The notes below the pieces were generated by a model, which was given only the letters and a program-made list of their open reading frames with translations, was not told the DNA's origin and searched no databases. Positions 49,670 through 58,967 of a stretch of 64,000 nucleotides of DNA are shown here, piece by piece. Position numbers and translations under genes: made by a program. Every line of letters begins with the position of its first letter. The first letter of the stretch is position 1. The stretch comes from Bradyrhizobium sp. WSM1743 (GTDB lineage Bacteria; Pseudomonadota; Alphaproteobacteria; Rhizobiales; Xanthobacteraceae): assembly GCF_000473065.1 (NCBI RefSeq), contig NZ_AXAZ01000030.1:24063-88062 (forward strand), read 5' to 3'.

Positions 49670-50985
49670 GCACAGCAACCTATATCGCCGATCGCGAGCG
49701 CGCCTATTACGCGCGGCCCGGGCGGCCGGCGCTGATCGGCGCGATCGTCGTCGGCGCGTTTGCTTCGGCCATGACGCTGTGGGGAACACTCGCCCCGATC
49801 TCGGGCGCCGCAATCGCCAGCGGCAATCTCCAGGTCGAGGGGCGACGTCAGAGCGTGCAGCATCCCTATGGCGGCGTCATCCGCCAGCTTCTGGTCCGCG
49901 ACGGCGCTCGCGTCGAGAAGGGACAGCTCCTGCTTGTGCTCGACGACAGCGATCCCCGCGCCAAGCTGGACGTGCTGGTCGCTGACCGCGACGCCTCGCG
50001 CGCAGCGCAAGCACGGCTGATGGCCGAGCGTGATGGTCTCGCCACCCCGGAATTCGGCGTCGATGCGAAGGACGCACGGCCCGCGCTGCGCCAGGCTATG
50101 GCGAATGAGATTGCGATGATGGCCGCGCGAAAGCACCAGTTCGATGCGGAGACCGCCGTGCTCCGGCGCAAGATCGCCGAGCTGAACGCGCAGATCGGCG
50201 GCACGCAGGCCCAGCTCACCGGCACGGAGAAGCAACGTGAACTGCTCTCCGACGAGATGAACGGCGCCCAGCGCCTGTACGAACAGGGTTATACGCCGAA
50301 GACGCGCATCCTGGCGCTGCAGCGCGAAGACGCCAAGCTGCAAGCTGATATCGGCGCGCAGCGGGCCAACATCGCCGGAATGCAGCAGCAGATCGCGCAG
50401 AACGAGGCCGAGATCGCCAGGGCCGAGCGCGCGAGGATGAGCGAGATCACCGACCAGCTCCGCTCGACGGAGAACAAGCTCGCTGAGCTCAGTCCGAAGA
50501 TCGACGCCGCGACCGACGTCGTCACTCGTACGCAAATCCGCGCGCCCGCAACCGGCTCGGTGGTCGGGCTCGACGTCTTCACCGAGGGTGGCGTAATCCA
50601 GCCCGGCGCAAAGCTCATGGACATCGTGCCGTCGGACAATCCGCTGATCGTGGACGCGCAATTGAAACTTTCCGACATCAACGACGTCGCCGTCGGTCGC
50701 CGTGCCGAAATCCGGCTGACCGGCGTCAACTATGTCGAGCGCCCCCGCCTCTACGGCACCGTGCGGACCGTGTCGGCCGACCGTGTCACCAACGACAAGG
50801 CCGGTGGCCCCGGCTATTACGCGGTCGAGGTCTCGCTGGAGCCGGAGGACGTCAAGAAGTCACGCATCGAGTTGCAATCGGGCATGCCGGCCGAGGTGAT
50901 CGTGCCGACGCGGCCGCGCACGCTGTTCGAATATCTGTTTGGTCCGCTCCGCGACGAGCTGACCCGTGCTTTCCGCGAACGCTGA
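49666..50985 (+). CDS. HlyD family type I secretion adaptor (PrsE-like)
   Basis: A 439-aa membrane fusion protein: one N-terminal TM (LIGAIVVGAFASAMTLWGTL), a lipoyl half-motif near SVQHPYGGVIRQLLV, a long coiled-coil hairpin (about 130-270), and the second lipoyl/beta-barrel part RAPATGSVVGLDVFTEGGVI. It bridges the ABC exporter to an outer-membrane TolC-type channel, which is not encoded nearby. Confidence 0.93.
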   Translation: MSTATYIADRERAYYARPGRPALIGAIVVGAFASAMTLWGTLAPISGAAIASGNLQVEGRRQSVQHPYGGVIRQLLVRDGARVEKGQLLLVLDDSDPRAKLDVLVADRDASRAAQARLMAERDGLATPEFGVDAKDARPALRQAMANEIAMMAARKHQFDAETAVLRRKIAELNAQIGGTQAQLTGTEKQRELLSDEMNGAQRLYEQGYTPKTRILALQREDAKLQADIGAQRANIAGMQQQIAQNEAEIARAERARMSEITDQLRSTENKLAELSPKIDAATDVVTRTQIRAPATGSVVGLDVFTEGGVIQPGAKLMDIVPSDNPLIVDAQLKLSDINDVAVGRRAEIRLTGVNYVERPRLYGTVRTVSADRVTNDKAGGPGYYAVEVSLEPEDVKKSRIELQSGMPAEVIVPTRPRTLFEYLFGPLRDELTRAFRER

Positions 50986-51000
50986 CGAGGAGCAGGGCCG

Positions 51001-51948
51001 ATGGCTGCATCCGAGCAGAACAACCGCCGCGCCGAGAAGGCCGAGACTGCGCGCCACATCACGACCGAAGAGACGGTCGCTTTTATGACCGCGCTGGTCG
51101 CCTTCCTGAAGGAAGCCGAGGCCGCCGGGCATCATGGCGGCGATGATGTGCGGTCCTTGCCGGCAGATTTGCCGTCCGCGCCCGCGCACGCCGTCGATCC
51201 CGCGCTCATGGAGCTGTCGCCGGCCGACCACAAGGCCGCCTCCGGCGATCAGCACGCCGATGCGAGGCCGCCGATCGCGCACGAAGCCTCGACTACCCTT
51301 CATGCCGATGCGACGACCGCCAGCGCTTCGCATGCTGACGGAAACGCCGACGTCATCGCCATGACGGAGAGCCTGGTTAGCGTATCCGGCCCGGCTGAGA
51401 GCCACGCCTTGACGCCGGCTGCTCCGGTCGCGCCCGACCATCTCCTGGGAAACGGCGTCAATTCCGTTCACACCGACATCACGACGTCCGCGTCCCCCGC
51501 CCCAGCGTCGTTTCTGCACGACCTCGGCAGCACCGTCACGAATCTTGTCGACACCTCGCTGTCGGTGATCTCGCATACGCTGGACAGCTTGAGCACGACC
51601 GTCAGTCAGCTGACGTCCACGGTCACGGGGACGATCGGACAAGTGACAGACAGCGTCACAGACCTGGTCGGCGGCTTGCTGCATTCCGTCGATGGCGACA
51701 CGCATGACGCGTCCGCCCCCGACCTGTTCAACGCGCTGGTCGCGGACATCGTCAGCACGCCGCTGGCCTCGCCGCATGACAGCGCTCCCTCGCACGATGT
51801 CGATGTCAGCGGTCTCGACACTGCCGGCGCGGTGCCGATGGCAGCGCTGCCGCCGCTGACGATGCATCTCGGCTTCCTCGGCCAGCCGAGCGACGGCCAC
51901 GACCTTCACGACGGCGCGTTCTCGGCGCTCGGCGTGCATCATTTCTAG
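51001..51948 (+). CDS. Large acidic His-rich low-complexity protein, candidate type I cargo
   Basis: A 315-aa protein, 15 nt after the HlyD stop, with no signal peptide. An N-terminal charged helix (ITTEETVAFMTALVAFLKEA) is followed by an Ala/His/Asp-rich middle and a Ser/Thr/Leu/Val repeat-like region (about 175-230, e.g. TNLVDTSLSVISHTLDSLST) that contains DLVGGLLHSVDGD. The GGLLH word is shared with the small upstream protein. No RTX repeats. It may be exported by the adjacent system or assist it; unknown. Confidence 0.65.
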   Translation: MAASEQNNRRAEKAETARHITTEETVAFMTALVAFLKEAEAAGHHGGDDVRSLPADLPSAPAHAVDPALMELSPADHKAASGDQHADARPPIAHEASTTLHADATTASASHADGNADVIAMTESLVSVSGPAESHALTPAAPVAPDHLLGNGVNSVHTDITTSASPAPASFLHDLGSTVTNLVDTSLSVISHTLDSLSTTVSQLTSTVTGTIGQVTDSVTDLVGGLLHSVDGDTHDASAPDLFNALVADIVSTPLASPHDSAPSHDVDVSGLDTAGAVPMAALPPLTMHLGFLGQPSDGHDLHDGAFSALGVHHF

Positions 51949-52096
51949 GACGTCAGCGGCGGGAACCATTTGGTACGGATCGTGCGGCCGTCATGGTCAA
52001 TCCGCCGCTGAGCGCAATCCTTGCGGTCCAGCGTGTCGGCGGGGCGACCATGCTGACCCGCGGCTCCGCCGCCATCTCGTGATGGTGGCACGGGTC
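51949..52096. other. Intergenic gap between the T1SS operon and the helicase pseudogene
   Basis: 148 nt between convergent genes; no open frame, hairpin or repeat that I can support. Confidence 0.4.
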
Positions 52097-54549
52097 TCAA
52101 GCCGTTCCGCCGCGCAAAGCTTGGGCCAGGGCAGAGAGTGCGTCGGCCAGCCGGTCTGCGATCTCCGGCGACGGGAGCGGCACCCTGAGGCTCTGCGAGC
52201 CATTGCTCGGGTCGCGTTCGATCCAGCGATGACTTGGCGAGCCGGAAGCCGCGACGGCACCGATGAACTGCGCACCCATCTGGACCAAGGCCTGCCATGG
52301 ATCGGACCCAGCATCGCGCGCTTCTACCGCACTCTGCTCAGCGGCTTGCGACATCAAGGTTTCCCTTGCGGCCTCGCTCGGGCTTGAAGCGTCGCCGGCG
52401 CCATCGGCTGCCCCTGTCTCCTCCGCCGTCGCGACCGCCTCGCCGCTTCCCATGCTCCCGGTGACGCTGTCGACATCCTTCATGAAGCGGGTCAGCCTGG
52501 ATCCGCCCAGCGAGATCTCGTTGCTGCCGCCGTCGAGAATGCCTTCCGCCAGAGAGCGCTTGAAGGCCAGGACCGACAGCATGCCTTCCTCGATCGTGCC
52601 CTTCGCGACGAAATTGACGATCTGCACGGGCCGCGCTTGGCCGAGCCGATGGACGCGCGCAATGCGCTGCTCGAGAACAGCAGGATTCCACGGCAGGTCC
52701 ATGTTCACCAGGATCGAGGCATGTTGGAGATTGAGACCTGTGCTGCCCGCATCCGTGGACAGGAACACACGACAGGCCGGGTCGTCCCGGAAGCGCTGCA
52801 CCAGCTCCGGCCGCTTTTCGGAAGGTATGCCACCGTGGAAACTGACATAACCGATCCCGCGGGCAGCAAGCCGACGTATCACGACGTCGTGAGTCCGCGT
52901 CCATTGCGAGAATACCACCGCCTTGGCGTCCGGCGCGGTGAACAGCTGATCGAGCAGCGCGGCGAGTTCGTCCGATTTGAGACCGTGGTCGCTCTCCTGA
53001 TCCAGCAGATAGGTGCTGTTGCACGACATCCGCATGTTCTGGAGCGCAAGGTTAACCGACGCTGATCCTTGTCCGAGAGAAATTTGGTCTTGCGCCAGCG
53101 CTGCACGATCTTAACCACATGGTCGGCATTCTCTCGGTGCAGATCCATCTGCGGGCCGGTCATCGGAATCAGCACATTCTGATCGGTGCGATCGGGCAGT
53201 TGCCGCAACACCTCAGCTTTGCGCCGGCGGATCATGATGGGCGCGAGAGTCTCGCCGATTCTGCCGAGATCACGATAACCGGTGACGCGGCCGTACTCAT
53301 CCTTGACTTGATGTTCGTTCAGGAGCTTCCAGGTCGGACCAAGACGATGCTGATCGACGAACTGAACGATGGAGATCAGTTCTTCCAGCTTGTTCTCCAG
53401 CGGCGTTCCCGTGAGCACGATCGCATAAGGACTGTCAATGCGCTTCAGCGCCCGCGCGGCAACCGTATTCCAGTTCTTGACGCGCTGAGCCTCGTCGACG
53501 ATGACCAGTTCCGGCGACCAGCCGCCGACCAAGTCGAGGTCGGGCTGAAGCTTCTCGTAATTGGTGATCTTGCAGAAATCGTCCAGCAGATAGTCCTTCT
53601 GTCGCTGAGCGCGACCGCCACCGATGACGCGCGCGCCGCGATTTCCGTTCCGGCCGGAGAACCGTGCGATCTCACTTTGCCATTGGTATTTGAGCGAAGT
53701 TGGACAGATCACCAGGACTCTCGATACGCCGAAATGACGAGCCAGGATCTCCATTGCGGCGATGGCCTGAATTGTTTTGCCTAACCCCATGTCGTCGCCG
53801 ATCAGCGCGCGGCCAGCGCGAACCGCAAACAGCGCCCCTTCGGCCTGATAAGGATAGAGCGCGGTCTTCAGCAGTCGATGCAACTTCGGATCACCCGCGC
53901 CGCGGGGGAACAACCGACCGAGCTTCGCGACACGGCGCTCGGCATCCCGTCGTCCCGCCACGAAATCGAGCGCGTCGTCGTACGCGCGCAGCTCGTGCCC
54001 GCTCTTCGATACCAGATCGATGAAATCGTCGAGTTGGTCGAGACGATTCTCCGCCAGGATACCGTCGCGCTCCGGATCAAACAGCCGATCGGCGGCCTTC
54101 CTTACGTTCGCCGGGCAATCGGTCCCGGCGCGGAAATGCACGCTCCGCCGTCCCTGATTGCGGAGATAGAGTTCGGAAAACAGCGGCTGGTAGCCTCGCG
54201 CGAACGCCGCTTTGGCGCCGCGCCTCTTTTCCAGCTGGGCCAGCGTGAACTCAAGGTGCTTGCAGGTTCCGAGCTCGTTGGTCGCATAGTCCGGACACGA
54301 GCAGAAATTGCCACCGGGCCCAAGGCCGCGGATCGCCACACGGTAGTTCGATTTCGAAGCCGGGTTGGTGACCTTGAACTCCGAGAAGAATGGGTCAGCG
54401 CCGAGATTCTCCAGAAGGAAGGATTGCTCACGGCCAAACTGGCGCCGCAAGCCGCGTTGCCACTCGATCGGCGACAAGTCCAGCGGCGGCGACGTACGCG
54501 ACAGCTTGACCGGCTTGCGCGCCGCGATGCGTCCTGTTGACGATGTCAT
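52097..54549 (-). pseudogene. Frameshifted SWIM-SNF2 helicase
   Basis: The N-terminal frame (from ATG 54549) has a SWIM zinc finger (CSCPDYATNELGTCKH), SNF2 ATPase Walker A DDMGLGKTIQAI and the DEAQ box VIVDEAQRVKNWN. The frame breaks near 53045-53058, where the expected QRRL-N-LALQNMRMSC continues in the -1 frame. From there to 52097 the helicase C-terminal domain is intact (VFLSTDAGSTGLNLQ; QRIARVHRLGQARPVQIV). One missing base restores a single reading frame of about 815 aa. It could be a real pseudogene, a sequencing error or a programmed shift. Confidence 0.85.
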
Positions 54550-54722
54550 TTCCGACTTCCGTTCTCACGAATGATGCAGTGCGCCGGATAGTAGCGCTGG
54601 TGCGGACGCGACATAACCGGCTTCGAATCGAAATCCACTGCGACTTGAGAGAGCTGAGGCTCGGGCGGCGCATGCTGGAGCCAGGCGGAGGTACATCTCG
54701 GTTCGCAGCCCGCCGATGCGAT

Positions 54723-54756
54723 TTGACAGAGAGATCTATCTGACTACAGTCAGATA
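54723..54756 (+). promoter_or_regulatory. Promoter with perfect MarR-type operator
   Basis: TATCTGACT (54737-54745) and AGTCAGATA (54748-54756) are 9-bp perfect arms around AC. TTGACA (54723-54728) and TACAGT (54745-54750) form a promoter with 16-nt spacing. The operator covers the -10 and the start region. Transcription would begin at about the ATG itself (54759), so the mRNA may be leaderless. Confidence 0.75.
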
Positions 54757-54758
54757 TC

Positions 54759-55631
54759 ATGCTCGATCCCATCTCCCGCGTCCGCCGCTTCAACCGTGCC
54801 GTCACCTCTGCCGTCGGCGCGCTCGATACTTCGTTCCTCGGGCGCGGCCGGCCGCTCGGCGCGGCGCGCGTACTCAATGCGATCGGGCACGGGCGCTCGG
54901 ACGTAGCGGATATCCGTGACTATCTGGGTCTCGATTCCGGATTGATGAGCCGGCTACTGCGCAGCCTCGAGGACGAAGGGCTGATCGAGACCGCCGCGCG
55001 TGAAGACGATGCGCGTCGGCGCATGGTAAAGCTCACGCGCGCGGGCCGGCGCGAGTTCGCGGCCTACGAGGCGCTGTCGAACGAGCAGGCCGAAGGCTTC
55101 CTCGCACAACATTCGCAAGCTGACGCCCTGCTGGCGGCGATGGACCTGATCGCCTCCGCGCTGACGCGCGAGCGTATTGCACTCGACGAGATGGATCCGC
55201 GAAGCGAGCAGGCCCGCTACTGCCTCGGCGAGTACTATGCCGAGCTCGGCCGCCGCTTCAGCCAAGGCTTTGACGTCTCGCTGTCGCGCGACCCCGATGC
55301 CAAGGACATGCGCCGCCCGCGCGGTAGCTTCATTGTCGCGACGTCGGACACGCTGCCGGTCGGCTGCGTCGGCTTGAAAGGAACCGATCACGGCTACGCC
55401 GAGATCAAGCGGCTGTGGGTCGCGCCCGCTGCGCGCGGGTTGCGGCTCGGCCGGCGGCTGATGGATGCGGCCGAGAGCACCGCGCGCGAGCTCGGCATCA
55501 CACTGCTGCGGCTCGACACCAACAGTGCGCTGCCCGAAGCCGGCCAGCTCTATCGCAGCACGGGCTGGCGCGAGATCCCCCGCTTCAACGATGATCCCTA
55601 TCCGGACCTCTTCTTCGAGAAGCGCCTCTGA
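54759..55631 (+). CDS. MarR-GNAT fusion: regulator with acetyltransferase domain
   Basis: A 290-aa two-domain protein. Residues about 5-135 form a MarR winged helix (IRDYLGLDSGLMSRLLRSLEDEG, wing DDARRRMVKL). Residues about 150-290 form a GNAT domain with acetyl-CoA motif VAPAARGLRLGRRLMDAAEST. Such fusions are known and are thought to sense or modify small molecules while repressing their own gene. The perfect operator just upstream fits autoregulation. Confidence 0.9.
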   Translation: MLDPISRVRRFNRAVTSAVGALDTSFLGRGRPLGAARVLNAIGHGRSDVADIRDYLGLDSGLMSRLLRSLEDEGLIETAAREDDARRRMVKLTRAGRREFAAYEALSNEQAEGFLAQHSQADALLAAMDLIASALTRERIALDEMDPRSEQARYCLGEYYAELGRRFSQGFDVSLSRDPDAKDMRRPRGSFIVATSDTLPVGCVGLKGTDHGYAEIKRLWVAPAARGLRLGRRLMDAAESTARELGITLLRLDTNSALPEAGQLYRSTGWREIPRFNDDPYPDLFFEKRL

Positions 55632-55686
55632 GCTGGACCGGTTCGCAATGCTCATGCGTTATGGTCGAGGCCGCAGGAGCTTCGCT

Positions 55687-56073
55687 ATGACAAGAGACGA
55701 CCTCGCCGACTTCTACCGCGACTACATCGCCTGCCTGGACCGGCGGGATTGGCCGGCACTCGGACAATTCGTGCATGATGAGGTCGCCCACAACGCGCGG
55801 CCCCTTGGGCTTGCAGGCTATCGCGCGATGCTGGAACAGGATGTTCGGGAGATACCCGATCTGCAATTCCACATCGAGATGCTGATCTCCGATCCTCCCC
55901 GCATCGCCGCCCGATTGAAGTTTGATTGCGCACCAGTCGGGACATTCCTCGGTCTTGCGGTCAATGGGAAGCGCGTGTCCTTCTGCGAAAACGCGTTCTA
56001 CGAATTTCGCGACGGCAAGATCCGGCAGGTCTGGTCGGCGATCGACAAGGCTGCGATCGAGGCGCAGCTCTGA
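55687..56073 (+). CDS. NTF2-like/SnoaL-type nuclear transport factor 2 family protein
   Basis: A 128-aa cone-fold protein. DDLADFYRDYIACLDRRDWPAL starts it, GLAGYRAMLEQD and ENAFYEFRDGKIRQVWSAID follow, typical SnoaL/ester-cyclase elements. Function cannot be assigned; polyketide cyclases, dehydratases and steroid isomerases share the fold. I use the ATG at 55687 (AGGAG about 9 nt upstream). It follows the MarR-GNAT gene on the same strand. Confidence 0.75.
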   Translation: MTRDDLADFYRDYIACLDRRDWPALGQFVHDEVAHNARPLGLAGYRAMLEQDVREIPDLQFHIEMLISDPPRIAARLKFDCAPVGTFLGLAVNGKRVSFCENAFYEFRDGKIRQVWSAIDKAAIEAQL

Positions 56074-56094
56074 CGCCGCGCCTCGATCCGAAGC

Positions 56095-57315
56095 TCACGC
56101 CGCCGCCGGCGCCACCTCACCTTGCGGCTTTGCGAAGGGGCGGAACGTCATCGCCATCAGGAAGGCACCCAAGCCCATCGCCCAGGAGGCGATGTAGAGC
56201 CAGGCGTAGCTGGAGAAGGCGTCGTAGATCAGGCCGCCGGCGAGCGGGCCGGTTGCCATGCCGAGGCTGCCGGCCATTGCCGTGCCGCCGATCACCGTGC
56301 CCATCATCTTGAGCGGAAAGTTCTCGCGGATGAGAACGGCGTAGAGCGGCATGGTGCCGGCATAGATGAAGCCGAAAATCGCGCCGACCGCATAGAACGT
56401 CGTGAGCTGATGCGCGAAGACATAGGCGAGCGCGCCGAACGCCTGCAGCAGGAGACCCGACACCAGCACGCGCTTGGCGCCGAAGCGGTCGCCCATCAGG
56501 CCGAAGGCGATGCGCCCGCCGAGGCCGGCAAACCCCTCGATGCTGTAGATCGTCACCGCCGCGACCAGCGGGATGCCGCAGCTCACGGCATAGCTGACGG
56601 TGTGGATGATCGGCCCGGAATGGGTCGCGCAGCAGAAGAAGTTGGTGGCAAGCAAGATGAGGAATTGCGGCGAGCGCAGCGCCTCGCCCATCGACATCTC
56701 GCTCTGCGCAGCGCCCTGGTCCACTGGCGCGGCCGCTGCCTGCGCGAGCGCGGGCGGTCGGCGTACCAGCAACGAAACCGGGATCATGATGGCGCCGACC
56801 ACGAGCGCGATGATCTGCATCGAGGTGCGCCAGTCGTGACCGGAGACCAGCCAGGCCGCCAGCGGCGACATCGTCATCGGCGCCATGCCCATGCCGGCGG
56901 AGACCAGCGACACCGCGAGGCTGCGATTTGTGTCGAACCAGCCGGTGACGGTCGCCATCATCGGCGCGAAGATCGCCGCACAGGCCGCCCCGACCAGCAG
57001 GCCGAACACGACCTGGAACACGATCAGCGAGATCGCATGGCTCGCGGCGAACAGGCTGAGCGCCAGCACGGTCGATCCCGTCAACACCACCGGCAGCGGC
57101 CCGAACCTGTCCGTCGCCGTGCCCCAGGCCATGCTGGTGAAGGCCATTGCCAGAAAGCCGATCGTCATCGCGCTGGAAATGCCGGTCACCGACCAGCCGG
57201 TGTCCTTTGCGATCGGCTGCAGGAACACCGGCAGCGAGAACATGCCGCCGATCGCGACGCAGCCAAGCAGGCCGCCCGCGGCGACGATCACCCAGCGATA
57301 GTTGGAAGAAGTCAT
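56095..57315 (-). CDS. MFS transporter, OFA/monocarboxylate-like
   Basis: A 406-aa permease of twelve helices with a motif A-like loop (AWGTATDRFGPLPVVL) and GYIGGRIAFGLMGDRFGAKRV-type loop at the centre (here GLGGRIAFGLMGDRFG). The general layout resembles oxalate/formate-type antiporters. Substrate unknown. Single gene, convergent with the NTF2-like gene. Confidence 0.82.
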   Translation of the reverse strand: MTSSNYRWVIVAAGGLLGCVAIGGMFSLPVFLQPIAKDTGWSVTGISSAMTIGFLAMAFTSMAWGTATDRFGPLPVVLTGSTVLALSLFAASHAISLIVFQVVFGLLVGAACAAIFAPMMATVTGWFDTNRSLAVSLVSAGMGMAPMTMSPLAAWLVSGHDWRTSMQIIALVVGAIMIPVSLLVRRPPALAQAAAAPVDQGAAQSEMSMGEALRSPQFLILLATNFFCCATHSGPIIHTVSYAVSCGIPLVAAVTIYSIEGFAGLGGRIAFGLMGDRFGAKRVLVSGLLLQAFGALAYVFAHQLTTFYAVGAIFGFIYAGTMPLYAVLIRENFPLKMMGTVIGGTAMAGSLGMATGPLAGGLIYDAFSSYAWLYIASWAMGLGAFLMAMTFRPFAKPQGEVAPAAA

Positions 57316-57672
57316 TTCGGTCTCCCGTCTGGTCTGTCTCGCGTGGAAGACGAATGGGAACTGCGCCGGCCGACAGCGGTCACGTCATTTTTGCCGCACG
57401 CTTTTGTGACCTGAAGCAAAAAATGAAAAAACAACCCCATGCACAGTAGCCGGCACCAGCGGGATCAATGACTTACGAGAACGGTCATTTGCGATAGGGG
57501 CGATTTGACCTGTCGGGCAAAACACCGGCATGATGGCATCATTCCCCCATTCGACAGCATCGCGCCCCAGAGGCCAACGCCGGTCTGCGCTCATCACCGC
57601 GCCGAACTTGATCTCACCACGATCGAACCTCTGCCACCCTCGCTGCGCCACCCATCCTGCGCGGTTCGATGC
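57316..57672. other. Gene-free stretch between MFS and PIN toxin genes
   Basis: About 357 nt without a believable gene. It contains an AT-rich promoter-like stretch for the MFS gene near 57395-57440 and the sentence-like word GATTTGACCTGTCGGGCAAAACACC (within 57503-57527), which looks like dispersed rhizobial intergenic sequence. I cannot support a feature. Confidence 0.4.
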
Positions 57673-58104
57673 TCAGATCTCGCTGAGACCACGCATGAAA
57701 TTGGGTGTCGACCACGTTGCCATGCCGGTTCCGGCGAAGTCGCGGTCAGTGGTCCAGACATCGGCCTCGACGCTCCACGCCAGCGCGAGCACGTGGGCAT
57801 CGCGCATCGATCCGTTGCGGCTCGGCACGGCATCGCGAAGCGCCTCCTCGCACCTGGGGATGACAGGCTCTAACGATGCAACGGGAACGATCGTCAACAA
57901 CTCCGCGAGATCATCGAGCACATCGAGCAGTTCGGGGCGCTGTAGGCCGAGCGCGATGCGCCGGCGCGCCTCCTGGACGACACGGTCCGTCGTCACGAAG
58001 ATCACCTTCTCCGCGGCGGCCAAAAGCGCCCCAGAACTTCGGCCGCGAGCGGCGGCAACCAGAATGGCCGCGTCGATGACGACAGTCGTCGACGGCCGTC
58101 TCAC
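57673..58104 (-). CDS. PIN-domain ribonuclease toxin (VapC-like)
   Basis: A 143-aa PIN nuclease with the four conserved acidic positions: Asp in TTVVIDAAILV, Glu in DRVVQEARRR, Asp in MRDAHVLALAW and Asp in TTDRDFAGTG. VapC toxins cut tRNA or rRNA. Start GTG at 58104 overlaps the antitoxin stop (GTGA), so the pair is translationally coupled. Frame above it is not needed. Confidence 0.85.
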   Translation of the reverse strand: MRRPSTTVVIDAAILVAAARGRSSGALLAAAEKVIFVTTDRVVQEARRRIALGLQRPELLDVLDDLAELLTIVPVASLEPVIPRCEEALRDAVPSRNGSMRDAHVLALAWSVEADVWTTDRDFAGTGMATWSTPNFMRGLSEI

Positions 58105-58388
58105 GTCTTCCGCTTGCGGGTCAAGGCTTTCACGGCCGCAACCGACCAATCGACCGGATCGACCTCGCCGAATCCGGCCAGCGCGGCATCGTCCGCAGCC
58201 GCGTCGCGTCCTTTGGCCAGCCGCTCCGCGCGCGCCAGCACGGCAGCCAAGCGCTTCGGATCGGTTGCCTTGAGAGGGATGAGCAGCCCGACCGTTCGCT
58301 CACCCGATTTCACCGCCGTCGGGCCGGGCAATGCACCGATGGCTTCACCGGAAATCTTCTGTAGATCACGGATGCTGATATGAGCCAT
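58101..58388 (-). CDS. Antitoxin of the PIN toxin (Phd/YefM-type)
   Basis: A 95-aa protein; the N-terminal half HISIRDLQKISGEAIGAL followed by PTAVKSGERTVGLLIPL is the DNA-binding dimer of prevent-host-death antitoxins, and the C-terminal half (ERLAKGRDAAADDAALAGFG) should wrap the toxin. Located upstream of and overlapping the toxin, the usual order. A palindromic operator was not located in the 90 nt before it. Confidence 0.8.
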   Translation of the reverse strand: MAHISIRDLQKISGEAIGALPGPTAVKSGERTVGLLIPLKATDPKRLAAVLARAERLAKGRDAAADDAALAGFGEVDPVDWSVAAVKALTRKRKT

Positions 58389-58478
58389 GGCGGTAAATTA
58401 CATACACCGATATGTAACAGACGGCAAGATGCTTCGCCTAACGCGCCCAACTCGGCAACCAACGATTGGAATCTCCAC

Positions 58479-58937
58479 ATGCCAAAGATCGACATCGCTG
58501 CCGTGCCGGCCCGCAAGGGCTCCCGCTACCCGGCGCCCTTCGACACGCCTTGCGCCGAGCGCATCCGGCAGCGTCTCGGCGATGCCGGCGGCTTGTCGGA
58601 TTTCGGGGTCAACCTGATGCGCCTGCCGCCGGGCGGCTGGTCGAGCCAGCGGCACTGGCATTCGCACGAGGATGAGTTCGTCTACATCCTCGAAGGCGAA
58701 GTGACGCTGATCGAAGATGGCGGCAAAACCGTGCTGCGCGCCGGCGATTGCGCAGCCTTCCCCAAGGCAAGCGGCAACGGCCATCACATGATCAACAGGT
58801 CGAGCATGACGGCGGTTTATCTCGAAGTCGGCTCGCGCTCGCAAGCCGACCTCATCACCTGCTCCGACATCGACATGATGAGCCCGGCATCGGACGGCCG
58901 CTTCCTGCACAAGGACGGCACGCCTTATCCGGAGTGA
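58479..58937 (+). CDS. Cupin domain protein
   Basis: A 152-aa single-domain cupin with motif 1 HWHSHEDEFVYILEGEVTL (metal-binding His/His/Glu) and motif 2 GDCAAFPKASGNGHHMIN. Likely a small sugar- or metal-binding enzyme or regulator. It starts at the ATG at 58479 and diverges from the antitoxin gene. Confidence 0.85.
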   Translation: MPKIDIAAVPARKGSRYPAPFDTPCAERIRQRLGDAGGLSDFGVNLMRLPPGGWSSQRHWHSHEDEFVYILEGEVTLIEDGGKTVLRAGDCAAFPKASGNGHHMINRSSMTAVYLEVGSRSQADLITCSDIDMMSPASDGRFLHKDGTPYPE

Positions 58938-58967
58938 CATAGCGGCTCACAGGGCCGCGCTGCGGCG

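Noticed and set aside
52097..53035. Separate helicase-C gene
   Set aside because: It starts with conserved residues that continue the upstream SNF2 frame; the break is better explained by one missing base.
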